A stretch of DNA of 64,000 bases from Flectobacillus longus (GCF_030056705.1 NZ_JASHIC010000005.1:124001-188000), one strand, 5' to 3'. Positions 9,951 through 19,367 are shown, numbered from the stretch's first letter. Numbers and translations: made by a program. Notes: generated by a model from the letters alone, not told the origin.

Positions 9951-11483
9951 TTATACAACAGTGCTATTACCTATTTCTGCTTGAATCATTTCTTTGAAAT
10001 ATAAGGAAGTTTTCAACGGAGACACGACATAATGTGTCCACAAATTCTTATGTATTTCAGTTTGTAGCTTTTCGTGAGGTATGTCTAAATATTTCAAAAT
10101 CTTCGTTGATAAGCATCTCCCTAGCGCATTCATCAAATCATGTTCATAGCTCAAGGCGTAATGATTTTGAGGATGAATAATAACCGAAGCTAAAATTGAT
10201 AACACATAGTTGGAAAATTTGACAGAAAACTCTTGTTCTGGATTTGACAAAACAAACTCTTTGAGTGATACAAGATCTATAGCATCACTTTTCATCAAGA
10301 TTTGTTCCTGTTGCTCAACCCCAAGATATGGCACCAACGAAAGCCAAGGGCATTTGGAATAGTCGCAGTGCGAAAGGAAAGTATAAATTTGCTCAGGCGT
10401 GGCAAGCTTCATGTTTTGAGCAAAAACATTTAATAAAAGTCCATCTGGTGTGGTTACCAACTTTTGTGTGAGCGTTTGCATATCATGGCCAAAATAGTCA
10501 ATGATATATTGAGGATGCAAAAAGGTTAGGATTTCCGACAACCAATACAGTTCATCCGAAACCCTTTTGTATGGACTCAGTGATTCGATTCCGATTATAT
10601 CTCTTATTTGGGTTTCTTCCCAAAATGCTGAATTAACAGGTTTGGTTATTAAGTTAGGCTCGGTGTATTTAGGAAGAACCTCCGCCATATATTGAGCAAT
10701 CTGATTTGTTTCATCACTGCCATAAATCCCAAGTTTCAAACGATTGACGATTCGAATCGTCTCGATAATAATTGTTTTTGGATTTTTGATTTGGCGTAAT
10801 TCAACAAGAATATTTTCGAGAAAATCAAGATCATGGCTAGACAGATTATGGAAAAATTCCATTAAAAAATCTTTACGGTCTCTGCCCGTTTCCGAACTCC
10901 ATGAAGCTTGTAGAAGTGCTAATGCTTCTTGTGGTTTTTCTTTTCGGAGCTTACTGAAATATAGTTTTCGAGCAGAGGGTTTACCCTCCGTCCATACGTT
11001 ATCTGTTAAAATAGTATCCTGCCAGTTTGGGTTGAACTGGGTAAGCCAAAGTCCTCTTTTTCCTAAAATAGGATATAGTTTCACTTTAAATCTTGAAAAA
11101 AACTTGTTCAATAAAGGAACAATCAGGTTATCGCGTATGATCCACTGATTTTGTGTACATAGTTGAATTAAATAGGCTACCAAATACTCATTTGGCTTAG
11201 CTTCATTCAAGAAGCCTTGCCAGATGGCATGAATATTTTTGGAACAATACGCTAACGTTTCGGTTTCGGTAAAAGTCTGATTAGGAAGTACTACTTTTTC
11301 ATGACGTACTCCTGCTTTTTCATAGAGCAGTGTCATGGCAGAGGCTTTTAAGAATATTTCCTCTGTATCTTTAGTGTTGGTTTTAACAAGTGTTTTTTGA
11401 ATGGGTTCGGGTAATAACTCAAGATGCAAAGGCATTTTGGCAGTACCTAAAAGGGCTGTTTTTTTGAGGTGATTCCAGTACAT
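9951..11483 (-). CDS. DUF5691 family protein
   Basis: The 510-residue protein opens MYWNHLKKTALLGTAKM, the W...ALLGT pattern typical of DUF5691, followed by a long helical body. No signal peptide, membrane segment or catalytic motif is visible. The start is 24 bases after the stop of the SWIM gene, so co-transcription is very likely. In many bacteria DUF5691 genes stand between a SWIM zinc-finger gene and a MoxR ATPase gene, which is exactly the order here. Its function is unknown; adaptor or scaffold is the likely class. Confidence 0.8.
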   Translation of the reverse strand: MYWNHLKKTALLGTAKMPLHLELLPEPIQKTLVKTNTKDTEEIFLKASAMTLLYEKAGVRHEKVVLPNQTFTETETLAYCSKNIHAIWQGFLNEAKPNEYLVAYLIQLCTQNQWIIRDNLIVPLLNKFFSRFKVKLYPILGKRGLWLTQFNPNWQDTILTDNVWTEGKPSARKLYFSKLRKEKPQEALALLQASWSSETGRDRKDFLMEFFHNLSSHDLDFLENILVELRQIKNPKTIIIETIRIVNRLKLGIYGSDETNQIAQYMAEVLPKYTEPNLITKPVNSAFWEETQIRDIIGIESLSPYKRVSDELYWLSEILTFLHPQYIIDYFGHDMQTLTQKLVTTPDGLLLNVFAQNMKLATPEQIYTFLSHCDYSKCPWLSLVPYLGVEQQEQILMKSDAIDLVSLKEFVLSNPEQEFSVKFSNYVLSILASVIIHPQNHYALSYEHDLMNALGRCLSTKILKYLDIPHEKLQTEIHKNLWTHYVVSPLKTSLYFKEMIQAEIGNSTVV

Positions 11484-11507
11484 GGTTGAATGTTGGCGAT
11501 TTTGAGC

Positions 11508-12872
11508 TTAGTCCAATAAGTGATATGCAAAGTTGTTGATGATTCCCAAAGGAGTAACCGAATCGAAATGATACAGCACCATAAGCGACACTGAGTGACC
11601 ACCCGTAAGTGCCAATAGTTTCCAAATTTGTTCCTGACTCACCGCTGAACTTAGTGGAACAATGGTTTGTGTAGTATCTTGTAAGTAATATTTTCCTTGG
11701 TTGAATACAAGATGGACTTGTTCAATAAGTATGGGAAAGATATCTGTCCACGGATTTTGTGCCAAAACCTCTACTGCTTTTTCATGTACTTCATCCCATG
11801 AATTGAGCCCAGTTATAGGTTCGGGAAGATAATCAATAGTTGAAATGTAATTTTTGATGGAGGCTCTCAGTGGCGTATGACTTGGATAAAAAATCAGATT
11901 GGCATGAGCAATAGTGCCAGGTAAAATAGGTGTTTCGATGCCCACTCCTTTAAACGAAAAGTTTAATACCAACGCATTTTTTTTGCTTTTGAGACCGTAT
12001 AGCCAGTTTTTTTGTATAGTAATATCTTCTTCAATCGTAGTTTGTCTACCTGCTACCAACCAATGGTCTTTGAGTGATTCGACATCATCTCGTTCCAACA
12101 AATCTTTGGTTTGTATATTCCAACCTATTCTTGATTTGACTTCTTCCTGAATAAGTGGAGGCAGTTGTTCGAGGTGCTTGAATGACTCTATGAGCAAATA
12201 TATTTTGGACATCAATTCCAAGGCAGATTTTTGCCATTCATCATTCTTAAAATAGTCTAATTTGTTAAATGCCTTCGCCAATCCCGCTAGTCCTGTGGCC
12301 TGAGAGTCAACCAAACGGGCTGCCATACGCTCAAAATAAGCATACCCTTTTTGTGGTAAAGCCAAAAGCCCCGCTTGTGCCAAATCCTTGAGCCAAAGCT
12401 CTAACTCAGCTATACCATTTTGAACTTTAAGATAGCGTTCTTCCTGACGTTTGGCTTTTGCTTGAGCTTGCTTTTCGGCTTGTTCCGATAATGTTTCGAG
12501 CGATTCCACCTCCACTTCAGGTTCGGGCTTGTTGACTTTGGCGCTTCGCTTATTAATCCATTCGCTTACCCATAAAGGTTCTTCGGTAATTTGCGGGATT
12601 TCGCCATTTTTTTTGGCAACTAAAAACAACAAACCCAAACCATGTTTACAAGGAAATTTGCGACTCGGACATGAGCATTTGAAGGCGGTGTTGGTTAAGT
12701 CAATTTGAGTTTGATAGGGATTTTTACCACTCCCTTGGACTTCTCCCCACAATACTCGTTCATTGGATTGAAAATTGAGCCATTTGGGTTCATGTGATAA
12801 GTCTCGTCCTGCTTTTAAAGAAGAAGCGTCTGGAGCAAGTTGAGCAACTTGCTCGTCAGTTAAATAGTTCAT
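11508..12872 (-). CDS. SWIM zinc-finger protein, first gene of the cassette
   Basis: The 454-residue protein carries a SWIM zinc finger of the form CxCx6CxH: C66, C68, C75 and H77 in KCSCPSRKFPCKHGLGL. SWIM domains bind zinc and mediate contacts with DNA or protein. A charged, Glu/Lys-rich coiled-coil-like stretch (about residues 115-150) follows, then a helical region and a C-terminal domain I do not recognise. The gene is the promoter-proximal member of the minus-strand cassette and faces the divergent CotH gene across 260 bases. It may be the sensor or DNA-binding part of the system (inference). Confidence 0.88.
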   Translation of the reverse strand: MNYLTDEQVAQLAPDASSLKAGRDLSHEPKWLNFQSNERVLWGEVQGSGKNPYQTQIDLTNTAFKCSCPSRKFPCKHGLGLLFLVAKKNGEIPQITEEPLWVSEWINKRSAKVNKPEPEVEVESLETLSEQAEKQAQAKAKRQEERYLKVQNGIAELELWLKDLAQAGLLALPQKGYAYFERMAARLVDSQATGLAGLAKAFNKLDYFKNDEWQKSALELMSKIYLLIESFKHLEQLPPLIQEEVKSRIGWNIQTKDLLERDDVESLKDHWLVAGRQTTIEEDITIQKNWLYGLKSKKNALVLNFSFKGVGIETPILPGTIAHANLIFYPSHTPLRASIKNYISTIDYLPEPITGLNSWDEVHEKAVEVLAQNPWTDIFPILIEQVHLVFNQGKYYLQDTTQTIVPLSSAVSQEQIWKLLALTGGHSVSLMVLYHFDSVTPLGIINNFAYHLLD

Positions 12873-13101
12873 AGATAAAGTTCAACACTAGGGTAAAAGT
12901 TCGGTTTTAAATTTAGCTTGTTTTTTTAGTTAAATACAAACCTTTTGTCATCTTTTATTTTTGAAAAAATAAAAAAAGTGGTTTTGATGCAGAAATAAAC
13001 GATTTTTTGCCTAAAAAAACTGACTTTATTCTGCTAAAAATATATTTAATAGATAATAGATGCTACAGGATAGATTATCACTATTCGGCTAAAATATTGA
13101 C

Positions 13102-13109
13102 TATATTTG
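13102..13109 (+). promoter_or_regulatory. Candidate -7 promoter box of the CotH gene
   Basis: TATATTTG matches the Bacteroidota -7 consensus TAnnTTTG. Transcription would begin near 13116, just before the ATG at 13133. No TTTG -33 box is seen at the usual spacing, so this rests on one element only. Confidence 0.35.
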
Positions 13110-13132
13110 TGGATAACTATTCTATCCAAACT

Positions 13133-14767
13133 ATGAAAAAATTATTCCTTCTAACCTTCATTGGTATATTATGTCATCATTTTGTTATTGCACAAACCCT
13201 TGACCAATCTAATTTACCTATCCTGAAAATTACGACGAAAAATGGCGCAATCATCCCCGATGAGCCTAAAATTTTGGGCACATTACAACTCATTAATAAT
13301 GGCAACGGACGAGTAAATACTCCCAACGATACGCCTACAGGTTACGATGGATATTTGGGAATAGAATTAAGAGGGTCGACCTCCAAAGACTTTTTTCCTA
13401 AAAAACCTTATGGCTTTGAACTTTGGGCAGACACAACAGGAAAAAGTCAGAAAATAGCTTTTCTAGGAATGCCCGAAGAATCTGACTGGGTACTCAATGC
13501 CAGCTACAATGATAAAACCTTTATGCGAGATGCTTTGACCTATGATATTTCGAATCGTATGGGTAGATATGCCACGCGTACTCGTTATTGTGAAATTACC
13601 TTGAATGGTCGTTATGATGGGTTGTATTTGGTCATGGAAAAAATCAAAAGAGATAAAAATAGAGTCAATATTTCTAGCATCAAAACCACCGATAGTACTG
13701 GCGATGCACTCACGGGCGGGTATATCCTTAAAATTGATAAGGTTAATGGTTCGCCTGCTTGGTCTTGGAAAAATACGATTGGGACACCAAGTGTACTTTT
13801 TCAGGTAGAATATCCCAAGTATGCCGATTTAACCTCCAAACAATTGACCTATATCAAAGGCTGGATGACGACTTTTGAAAAAGAACTTTATGCCAATACT
13901 GCGCTTGACAAAGACGCTGCTTGGCGCAATATGATAGATATGGATTCTTTTGTAGACTATTTTATCTTGACGGAGCTAACCAAAAATATTGATGGTTATC
14001 GACTCAGTACGTATTTCTACAAGGATAAAGATAGTAAAGATGCTCGCCTAAAAATGGGACCAGCTTGGGACTACAACTTAGCCTATGGCAATGCTGATTA
14101 TTATGAAGGATACAAAACTACAGGTTGGCAATATCAAATCAACGCATTGGCATCTCCAACGGGCGACATTTATTTGTCTCCTTTTTGGTGGTCAAAACTC
14201 GTGCAAGATGAAGATTTTAGAACCAAAGCTTCTACTCGTTGGGGAGAACTTCGAAAATCTATTTTATCCACCGACCGTATCAATCAATGGGTCGACTCAA
14301 CGGCTATGATTATTGCTCCTGCGGTAGCACGTAATTTTAAAAGATGGCCAGGAGTTTTAGGAACAAAAGTATGGCCTAACTATTACGTTGGAACAACTTT
14401 TCAAGATGAATTAAATTTTATGAAAGATTGGATTCGCTCGAGATGTTTATGGCTGGATGGACAATTTCAAAGTAAGTCGCTTGTACTTGGAACAGAAGCC
14501 TTTTTTGAGCCTAAACAGAGTTTAACTATTTTTCCCAACCCTATATCTTCTCAAAGTCAGGTCAAATATGAAGTATTATTAAAAGGTCATGTAGAAATTA
14601 ATCTTTACGATTTGTCAGGAAAAAAAGTACATGAAGTAGTCAACGAAAATCAATCTGTAGGCGAATATCAAGTACCATTCAATAAACTACTTCCCCAAGG
14701 AATTTATATCCTCGACTATCGTATCGGTGGAATACCTGTGGATAGGATAAAAGTGGTGGTTCAGTAA
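13133..14767 (+). CDS. Secreted CotH-like protein with T9SS sorting domain
   Basis: The open frame extends upstream to a TTG at 13007, but the ATG at 13133 begins a proper signal peptide (MKKLFLLTFIGILCHHFVIA) and lies just after a promoter-like box, so I use it (544 residues). The middle has CotH-type features: an ELRGSTS segment, a GYILKIDK segment and GPAWDYNLAYGN. CotH proteins are atypical protein kinases first known from spore coats; many bacterial members are secreted and their substrates are unknown. The last 80 residues form a type A T9SS sorting domain (IFPNPISSQSQVKYE, then YDLSGKKV, ending in a short basic tail), so export through the type IX system is predicted. It is transcribed away from the MoxR cassette and is probably monocistronic. 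Confidence 0.85.
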   Translation: MKKLFLLTFIGILCHHFVIAQTLDQSNLPILKITTKNGAIIPDEPKILGTLQLINNGNGRVNTPNDTPTGYDGYLGIELRGSTSKDFFPKKPYGFELWADTTGKSQKIAFLGMPEESDWVLNASYNDKTFMRDALTYDISNRMGRYATRTRYCEITLNGRYDGLYLVMEKIKRDKNRVNISSIKTTDSTGDALTGGYILKIDKVNGSPAWSWKNTIGTPSVLFQVEYPKYADLTSKQLTYIKGWMTTFEKELYANTALDKDAAWRNMIDMDSFVDYFILTELTKNIDGYRLSTYFYKDKDSKDARLKMGPAWDYNLAYGNADYYEGYKTTGWQYQINALASPTGDIYLSPFWWSKLVQDEDFRTKASTRWGELRKSILSTDRINQWVDSTAMIIAPAVARNFKRWPGVLGTKVWPNYYVGTTFQDELNFMKDWIRSRCLWLDGQFQSKSLVLGTEAFFEPKQSLTIFPNPISSQSQVKYEVLLKGHVEINLYDLSGKKVHEVVNENQSVGEYQVPFNKLLPQGIYILDYRIGGIPVDRIKVVVQ

Positions 14768-15207
14768 ATAGGAGATAGGCAAGGAGGCATTAGGCATGGA
14801 GTGTTTTTTTAGTGGTAGAGTGAACAGACATAGAGTTACAAAGGCACAAAGTTTGACTCATTCACTTTGTGCCTTTGTAACTCTGTCCCTTTGCCCCTTG
14901 GAGTCACTGTCCCAGTGTCGCTCACGCCCTCCCGATGTCAGTCTTAAAAATTCCAGAAAAAAAATCACTGACTTTCGTCATTTTTTTTAAGAAAAATGTG
15001 GATAAATATAAACTTTTTCAATTTGTTTAGAGTTGTTCTAAATAAAGTATAGTATTTGAAAAATCCAATAATTAATTTTGTGCCTAAATTAAATAGGTGT
15101 TGTCTCCTGACAGATGAAAGTGTACTTTCAAATGATAATCAGTAAGTTTTGATTGAGGAGGCCAATCCTACAACGTTTGTCATAGGTCAAATATCACTAC
15201 CAAGAAA
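14768..15207. other. Intergenic region upstream of sufC, 440 bases
   Basis: The region holds the AGGCATTAGGCA element (about 14785-14796), the 21-base inverted repeat at 14832-14884, and a short GC-richer stretch near 14915-14940. A small palindrome (arms TGAAAGT/ACTTTCA, 15115-15130) lies about 80 bases before sufC. TAATTTTG at 15073-15080 matches the TAnnTTTG box and could be the suf promoter, but no -33 box is visible. No sufB is present here. Confidence 0.45.
14832..14884. repeat. 21-base perfect inverted repeat
   Basis: The left arm is 14832-14852 and the right arm 14864-14884, identical when inverted (core ACAAAGGCACAAAGT), with an 11-base spacer. It lies 65 bases after the CotH stop codon. 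It has no T tract, and it looks more like a mobile palindromic repeat than a plain terminator, though it could end CotH transcription. Confidence 0.75.
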
Positions 15208-15975
15208 ATGTTAAAGATAAATAACTTACAAGCCAAAATTGGTGAAAAAGAAATTCTGAAAGGAATCAACTTAGAAGTTAAAGCTGGTGAAGTTCACGCT
15301 ATCATGGGACCAAACGGTTCAGGTAAAAGTACTTTAGCTTCTGTTTTGGCAGGTCGCGAAGATTATGAAGTTACAGGAGGTTCGGTAGATTTCTTTGGCA
15401 AAGACCTTTTGGATTTGGCTCCAGAAGAACGTGCTGCTGAAGGTATCTTCCTTGCATTTCAATATCCTGTCGAAATCCCAGGTGTTTCGACAACTAACTT
15501 TTTGAAAACTGCTGTAAACGAAATCAGAAAGTACCGTGGCGAAGAACCATTGGATGCAGTTCAGTTTTTGAAAATGTTCAAGCAAAAAATGTCTTACGTA
15601 AATATCGACCAGTCTTTGTTGAACCGCGCGTTGAACGAAGGTTTCTCTGGTGGTGAGAAAAAACGTAATGAGATTTTCCAAATGGCAGTATTAGAGCCAA
15701 AGTTGGCAATCCTTGACGAAACTGACTCAGGTTTGGATATCGATGCACTTCGTATTGTAGCTGAAGGTGTAAACAAATTGAAATCACCAGACAACGCAAC
15801 TATCGTAGTAACTCACTACCAACGTTTGTTGGATTATATCGTTCCAGACTACGTACACGTATTATATAAAGGTAGAATCGTAAAATCAGGTACAAAAGAA
15901 TTAGCGCTTGAACTTGAAGAAAGAGGTTACGATTGGATTAAAGCTGAAGTTGACGCTGCTGAAGTAAGCGCTTAA
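15208..15975 (+). CDS. sufC: SufC, Fe-S cluster assembly ATPase
   Basis: The 255-residue ABC-type ATPase has Walker [10 protein letters not shown], signature [10 protein letters not shown] and Walker [13 protein letters not shown], all intact and at the positions usual for SufC. With SufB and SufD it forms the SufBC2D scaffold that builds Fe-S clusters in the cytoplasm. It is the first gene of the suf locus here and is followed by sufD after 76 bases. The unusual point is that sufB, normally directly upstream in Bacteroidota, is absent; the gene before it is an unrelated CotH gene. Confidence 0.96.
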   Translation: MLKINNLQAKIGEKEILKGINLEVKAGEVHAIMGPNGSGKSTLASVLAGREDYEVTGGSVDFFGKDLLDLAPEERAAEGIFLAFQYPVEIPGVSTTNFLKTAVNEIRKYRGEEPLDAVQFLKMFKQKMSYVNIDQSLLNRALNEGFSGGEKKRNEIFQMAVLEPKLAILDETDSGLDIDALRIVAEGVNKLKSPDNATIVVTHYQRLLDYIVPDYVHVLYKGRIVKSGTKELALELEERGYDWIKAEVDAAEVSA

Positions 15976-16051
15976 TTTTCGGTAATCTTTGAGGCGTTTT
16001 ACTCAAAGGTAGTACTGTAACAATCTACCAATTATCAAATCATCGAACAAA

Positions 16052-17368
16052 ATGAATAGTAATACTGATTTGAAGGCACAATTAATTGCTGACTTTAAAG
16101 ATGCTGAGGGCAAAATGAATGGCGAGGCCAAAAGCCCGATTCATTTGGTACGTCAGCAGGCTTTGCAAACCTTCGATCAATTGGGTTTCCCAACAATCAA
16201 GCATGAAGAATGGAAGTATTCTAACGTAAAAAACTTGGTAAGCCAATCGTTTGCGTTTAATGCCCCTTCCGACTTTAGTGCTGCTGATGTAGAGCAAATG
16301 GCTATTCCAAACTTGGATGGCAATATTTTGTATTTTATCAACGGTGTTTACAACGAATCTTTAAGTACCATTGTAAGCCCTACAGACGAGGTGGTAATTC
16401 TTCCATTAGCGGAGGCTATCAAGTCGCATGCTGATGTGATTGAAAAATATTTCAACCAATATGCCGATTCTGCCGACAATGCTTTTACAGCTGTAAATAC
16501 TGCTTTTGCTAAAAATGGTGTATTTATTTATGTACCAGAGAAAAAAGTAGTAGAACAACCTATCATCTTGCGTTTTATTGCTGATGCTCGCGAAACCAAC
16601 GTAGCTGCACAACCACGTAACTTGATTGTAGCTGGCAAACGTGCTGAAGTGAAAGTAGCTGAAGCGTTTCGCTCTTTTGGTGAAAATGTATCGTTTACCA
16701 ATGCTGTTACCGAAGTTTACGTAGCAGAAGAAGCAAACGTACACTACTATAAAGTACAAAACGAAACAGACCAATCTTATAACATCGGTACTACTGCTGT
16801 TTATCAAGAAGGTCGTTCGGTATTTACTGCAAATACAGTGACAGCCAATGGTGGTTTTGTGCGTAACAACCTCAATATCAAAATTGATGGTGAGTACGCT
16901 GAAGCTAACATGTTTGGTTTGTACATTCCAAACGGAAAACAACACGTAGATAACCACACAGCTGTTGACCATGCCAAACCTAATTCGAACTCAAACGAAT
17001 TATATAAAGGTATCTTGAAAGATAAGTCAACAGGGGTATTCAACGGTAAAATTTATGTAAGACAAGATGCACAGAAAACAAATGCATTCCAGTCTTGCAA
17101 AAATGTGTTGATTTCAAACGATGCGACGATGAATACAAAGCCTCAGTTGGAAATTTGGGCAGATGATGTGAAGTGTTCACACGGAACAACAACTGGTCAA
17201 TTAAACGATGATGCTTTGTTTTATATGCAAGCGCGTGGTATCTCTAAAGATTCTGCTCGTGCTTTGTTGATGTTAGCATTTGCGCAAGAAGTAATCGACA
17301 AAATGGAAATTCCAGCTATTAAAGAATACTTGGAAGGACTTATTGTTGAAAAAATATATCAAGCGTAA
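16052..17368 (+). CDS. sufD: SufD, Fe-S cluster assembly scaffold
   Basis: The 438-residue protein fits SufD in length and in its C-terminal segments: HVDNHTAVDHAKPNSNSNE, then CSHGTTTGQL and YMQARGISKDSARALL. In the SufBC2D complex SufD partners SufB on the scaffold and helps in iron acquisition. SufD and SufB are related; the N-terminal helical region (QTFDQLGFPTIKHEEWKYSN) and the length support SufD rather than SufB. Downstream, a palindromic repeat (17394-17500) separates it from the GNAT gene and may partly uncouple the second half of the locus. Confidence 0.93.
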   Translation: MNSNTDLKAQLIADFKDAEGKMNGEAKSPIHLVRQQALQTFDQLGFPTIKHEEWKYSNVKNLVSQSFAFNAPSDFSAADVEQMAIPNLDGNILYFINGVYNESLSTIVSPTDEVVILPLAEAIKSHADVIEKYFNQYADSADNAFTAVNTAFAKNGVFIYVPEKKVVEQPIILRFIADARETNVAAQPRNLIVAGKRAEVKVAEAFRSFGENVSFTNAVTEVYVAEEANVHYYKVQNETDQSYNIGTTAVYQEGRSVFTANTVTANGGFVRNNLNIKIDGEYAEANMFGLYIPNGKQHVDNHTAVDHAKPNSNSNELYKGILKDKSTGVFNGKIYVRQDAQKTNAFQSCKNVLISNDATMNTKPQLEIWADDVKCSHGTTTGQLNDDALFYMQARGISKDSARALLMLAFAQEVIDKMEIPAIKEYLEGLIVEKIYQA

Positions 17369-17393
17369 GATTTATCTTATAGAAAAATCAAAA

Positions 17394-17500
17394 CTGTGTC
17401 GGGTATTAAGTAGTTATAAGTGTTGAATTATGAATTGAAATTTTGATAACCAATTCATAACTCTACACTCACAATTCACAACTTATTTATTACCCGACGC
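17394..17500. repeat. About 107-base imperfect palindromic element in the suf locus
   Basis: The outer arms are GTGTCGGGTA (17396-17405) and TACCCGACGC (17491-17500), complementary with one G-T pair. The inner parts pair imperfectly through TGAATTATGAATTG and CAATTCATAACTC. It begins 26 bases after the sufD stop. The same style of sequence recurs at 17640-17680, 57191-57425 and 62901-62925, so I read it as an interspersed palindromic repeat that may also attenuate transcription. Confidence 0.65.
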
Positions 17501-17694
17501 ATTTGTTTTTAGTAGTGATACAAAATTAATGTGCTTATGAGACAAGTGATTGGTTATTAGTTACTTAAAAAGTAATCATGCCAAATATGATTTAATCAAT
17601 TGAAAATGTAAGATATTGATAATTAAAATTTTACATTCACAATTCACAACTCATCATTCAGCACTAATTCATAACTCCTACTTACTCAGGTACT
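17501..17694. repeat. Second repeat copy before the GNAT gene
   Basis: This AT-rich stretch contains a copy of the interspersed repeat: bases 17644-17665 match the inverse of 62904-62925 at 21 of 22 positions. It also has small inverted repeats (for example AATGTAA with TTACATT). I see no gene in it. Together with 17369-17500 it makes up the 326-base sufD-GNAT gap. Confidence 0.5.
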
Positions 17695-18129
17695 ATGCAA
17701 ATCAAACTGGTTCAATCACATGAAGATTTGCTTCGATGCTTTCCTGTAATACACGAGCTACGGCCACATCTTACCATAGAGCGTTTTGTGGAAATGTATG
17801 AGCAAATGCAAAAGGAGTCCTATCAAATCGCTTTTGTCGAAGAACCGAATCAAGAAATTTGGTCAGCTGTAGGATTCCGATGTATGAATCTGTTTTATGC
17901 TGGCAAAATTATCTATATCGATGACCTCAGTACATTGCCCCAAGCCCGTGGAAAAGGTCGTGCCAGTCAACTCTTAGATTTTGTCAAACAATTTGCTATC
18001 AAATTAGGCTGTGATGCCATTCACCTCGATTCGGGTCACCAGCGACACGATGCACATCGTTTGTATCTTCAAAAGAAATTCAGAATTGCTAGTCACCATT
18101 TTATTGTAGAACTTCCCAAAAACACGTAA
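17695..18129 (+). CDS. GNAT family N-acetyltransferase
   Basis: The 144-residue protein shows the GNAT core: IYIDDLSTLPQARGKGRASQ contains the acetyl-CoA pyrophosphate-binding loop (QARGKGRA), followed by a helix and a C-terminal strand region with YLQKKFRIASHHFIVEL. GNAT enzymes transfer an acetyl group from acetyl-CoA to amines; the substrate cannot be read from the sequence. It ends 5 bases before sufS, so it is very likely translated from the same message. Its place inside the suf locus is unusual and raises the question of a role linked to SufS or cysteine metabolism. Confidence 0.88.
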   Translation: MQIKLVQSHEDLLRCFPVIHELRPHLTIERFVEMYEQMQKESYQIAFVEEPNQEIWSAVGFRCMNLFYAGKIIYIDDLSTLPQARGKGRASQLLDFVKQFAIKLGCDAIHLDSGHQRHDAHRLYLQKKFRIASHHFIVELPKNT

Positions 18130-18134
18130 CTGCC

Positions 18135-19367
18135 ATGACACTCACCGAAATTGTAGATATTCAAAAAATCAGAGCAGATTTTCCTGTACTAGATCAAGAA
18201 ATCAATGGGAAAAAATTAGTGTATTTTGATAATGCGGCCACAACTCAAAAGCCTATTGCTGTTATCAATGCGCTTAAGCATTATTACGAATTTGATAATG
18301 CCAATATTCACCGTGGGATTCACACTTTGGCCGAACGCGCTACGCGTGATTTTGAAGCTACGCGTGAAGCAGTACGTAAATTTTTGGGAGCCGCTTCGAC
18401 CGAAGAAATTATCTTTACCTCTGGTACTACCAATGGTATCAACCTAGTAGCTAGTACTTACGGACGTAAATTTATCAAAGAAGGTGACGAAATTATTATC
18501 TCAGGACTTGAGCACCACTCTAATATTGTACCTTGGCAAATGCTTTGCGAGGAGAAAGGAATCACGTTAAAAGTTATTCCTGTAAATGACCGTGGTGAGT
18601 TGGATATGGAGGTGTATGACCAATTGCTTTCTGAAAAAGTAAAATTAGTATCAGTAAACCATGTGTCAAATGCTTTGGGAACAATTAACCCAATAAAAGA
18701 AATTATAGCCAAAGCGCATGCAGTAGGAGCGGTAGTGATGATAGACGGTGCGCAGGCAACTTCTCACTTAGACATTGATGTACAAGATTTAGACGCAGAT
18801 TTTTATGCGTTTTCTGCACATAAATTGTATGGACCAACAGGTGTTGGGGCTTTGTATGGCAAAAAAGCTTTACTAGAAGCTATGCCTCCATATATGGGTG
18901 GCGGTGAGATGATTAAAGAAGTAACTTTCGAAAAAACTACTTATAACGAACTTCCTTACAAATTCGAAGCAGGAACGCCCAATATCGCTGATGTAGTAGC
19001 GCTCAAAGCAGCCTTAGAGTATATGGATTCTATTGGTCGTGATAAAATTGCGGCTCATGAAGATATGCTTTTACAATACGCTACCGAGCAATTATTACAA
19101 ATCGAAGGTTTAAGAATGATTGGTGAGGCTAAAAATAAAGTTTCGGTTGCTAGTTTTGTGATTGAAGGTATTCACCCACAAGATATAGGTGTTTTGTTGG
19201 ATAATTTGGGGGTTGCTGTACGTACAGGTCACCACTGTACACAACCTTTGATGAAACGTTTTAATATTCTTGGAACTACAAGAGCCTCTTTTGCGGTTTA
19301 TAATACAATTGAGGAAGTAGATCGTTTAATCGCAGGACTTCACCGTGTGAAGAAAATGCTTGCTTAA
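18135..19367 (+). CDS. sufS: SufS, cysteine desulfurase
   Basis: The 410-residue class V aminotransferase-fold enzyme takes sulfur from cysteine for Fe-S cluster assembly. The PLP-binding lysine is K230 in FSAHKLYGPTG and the persulfide cysteine is C368 in RTGHHCTQP, matching SufS (group II) enzymes. The N-terminal FDNAATTQKP segment is typical. It accepts activation by SufE, which is encoded 98 bases downstream. A small imperfect palindrome lies in that gap (about 19383-19449). The start follows the GNAT stop by 5 bases. Confidence 0.96.
   Translation: MTLTEIVDIQKIRADFPVLDQEINGKKLVYFDNAATTQKPIAVINALKHYYEFDNANIHRGIHTLAERATRDFEATREAVRKFLGAASTEEIIFTSGTTNGINLVASTYGRKFIKEGDEIIISGLEHHSNIVPWQMLCEEKGITLKVIPVNDRGELDMEVYDQLLSEKVKLVSVNHVSNALGTINPIKEIIAKAHAVGAVVMIDGAQATSHLDIDVQDLDADFYAFSAHKLYGPTGVGALYGKKALLEAMPPYMGGGEMIKEVTFEKTTYNELPYKFEAGTPNIADVVALKAALEYMDSIGRDKIAAHEDMLLQYATEQLLQIEGLRMIGEAKNKVSVASFVIEGIHPQDIGVLLDNLGVAVRTGHHCTQPLMKRFNILGTTRASFAVYNTIEEVDRLIAGLHRVKKMLA

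Noticed and set aside
14796..14990. 64-codon open frame across the 21-base inverted repeat
   Set aside because: The frame is made of the palindrome and low-complexity sequence; it is not plausible as a gene.
16406..16972. 188-codon minus-strand open frame within sufD
   Set aside because: It is a shadow of the sufD reading frame; sufD is certain from its family motifs.
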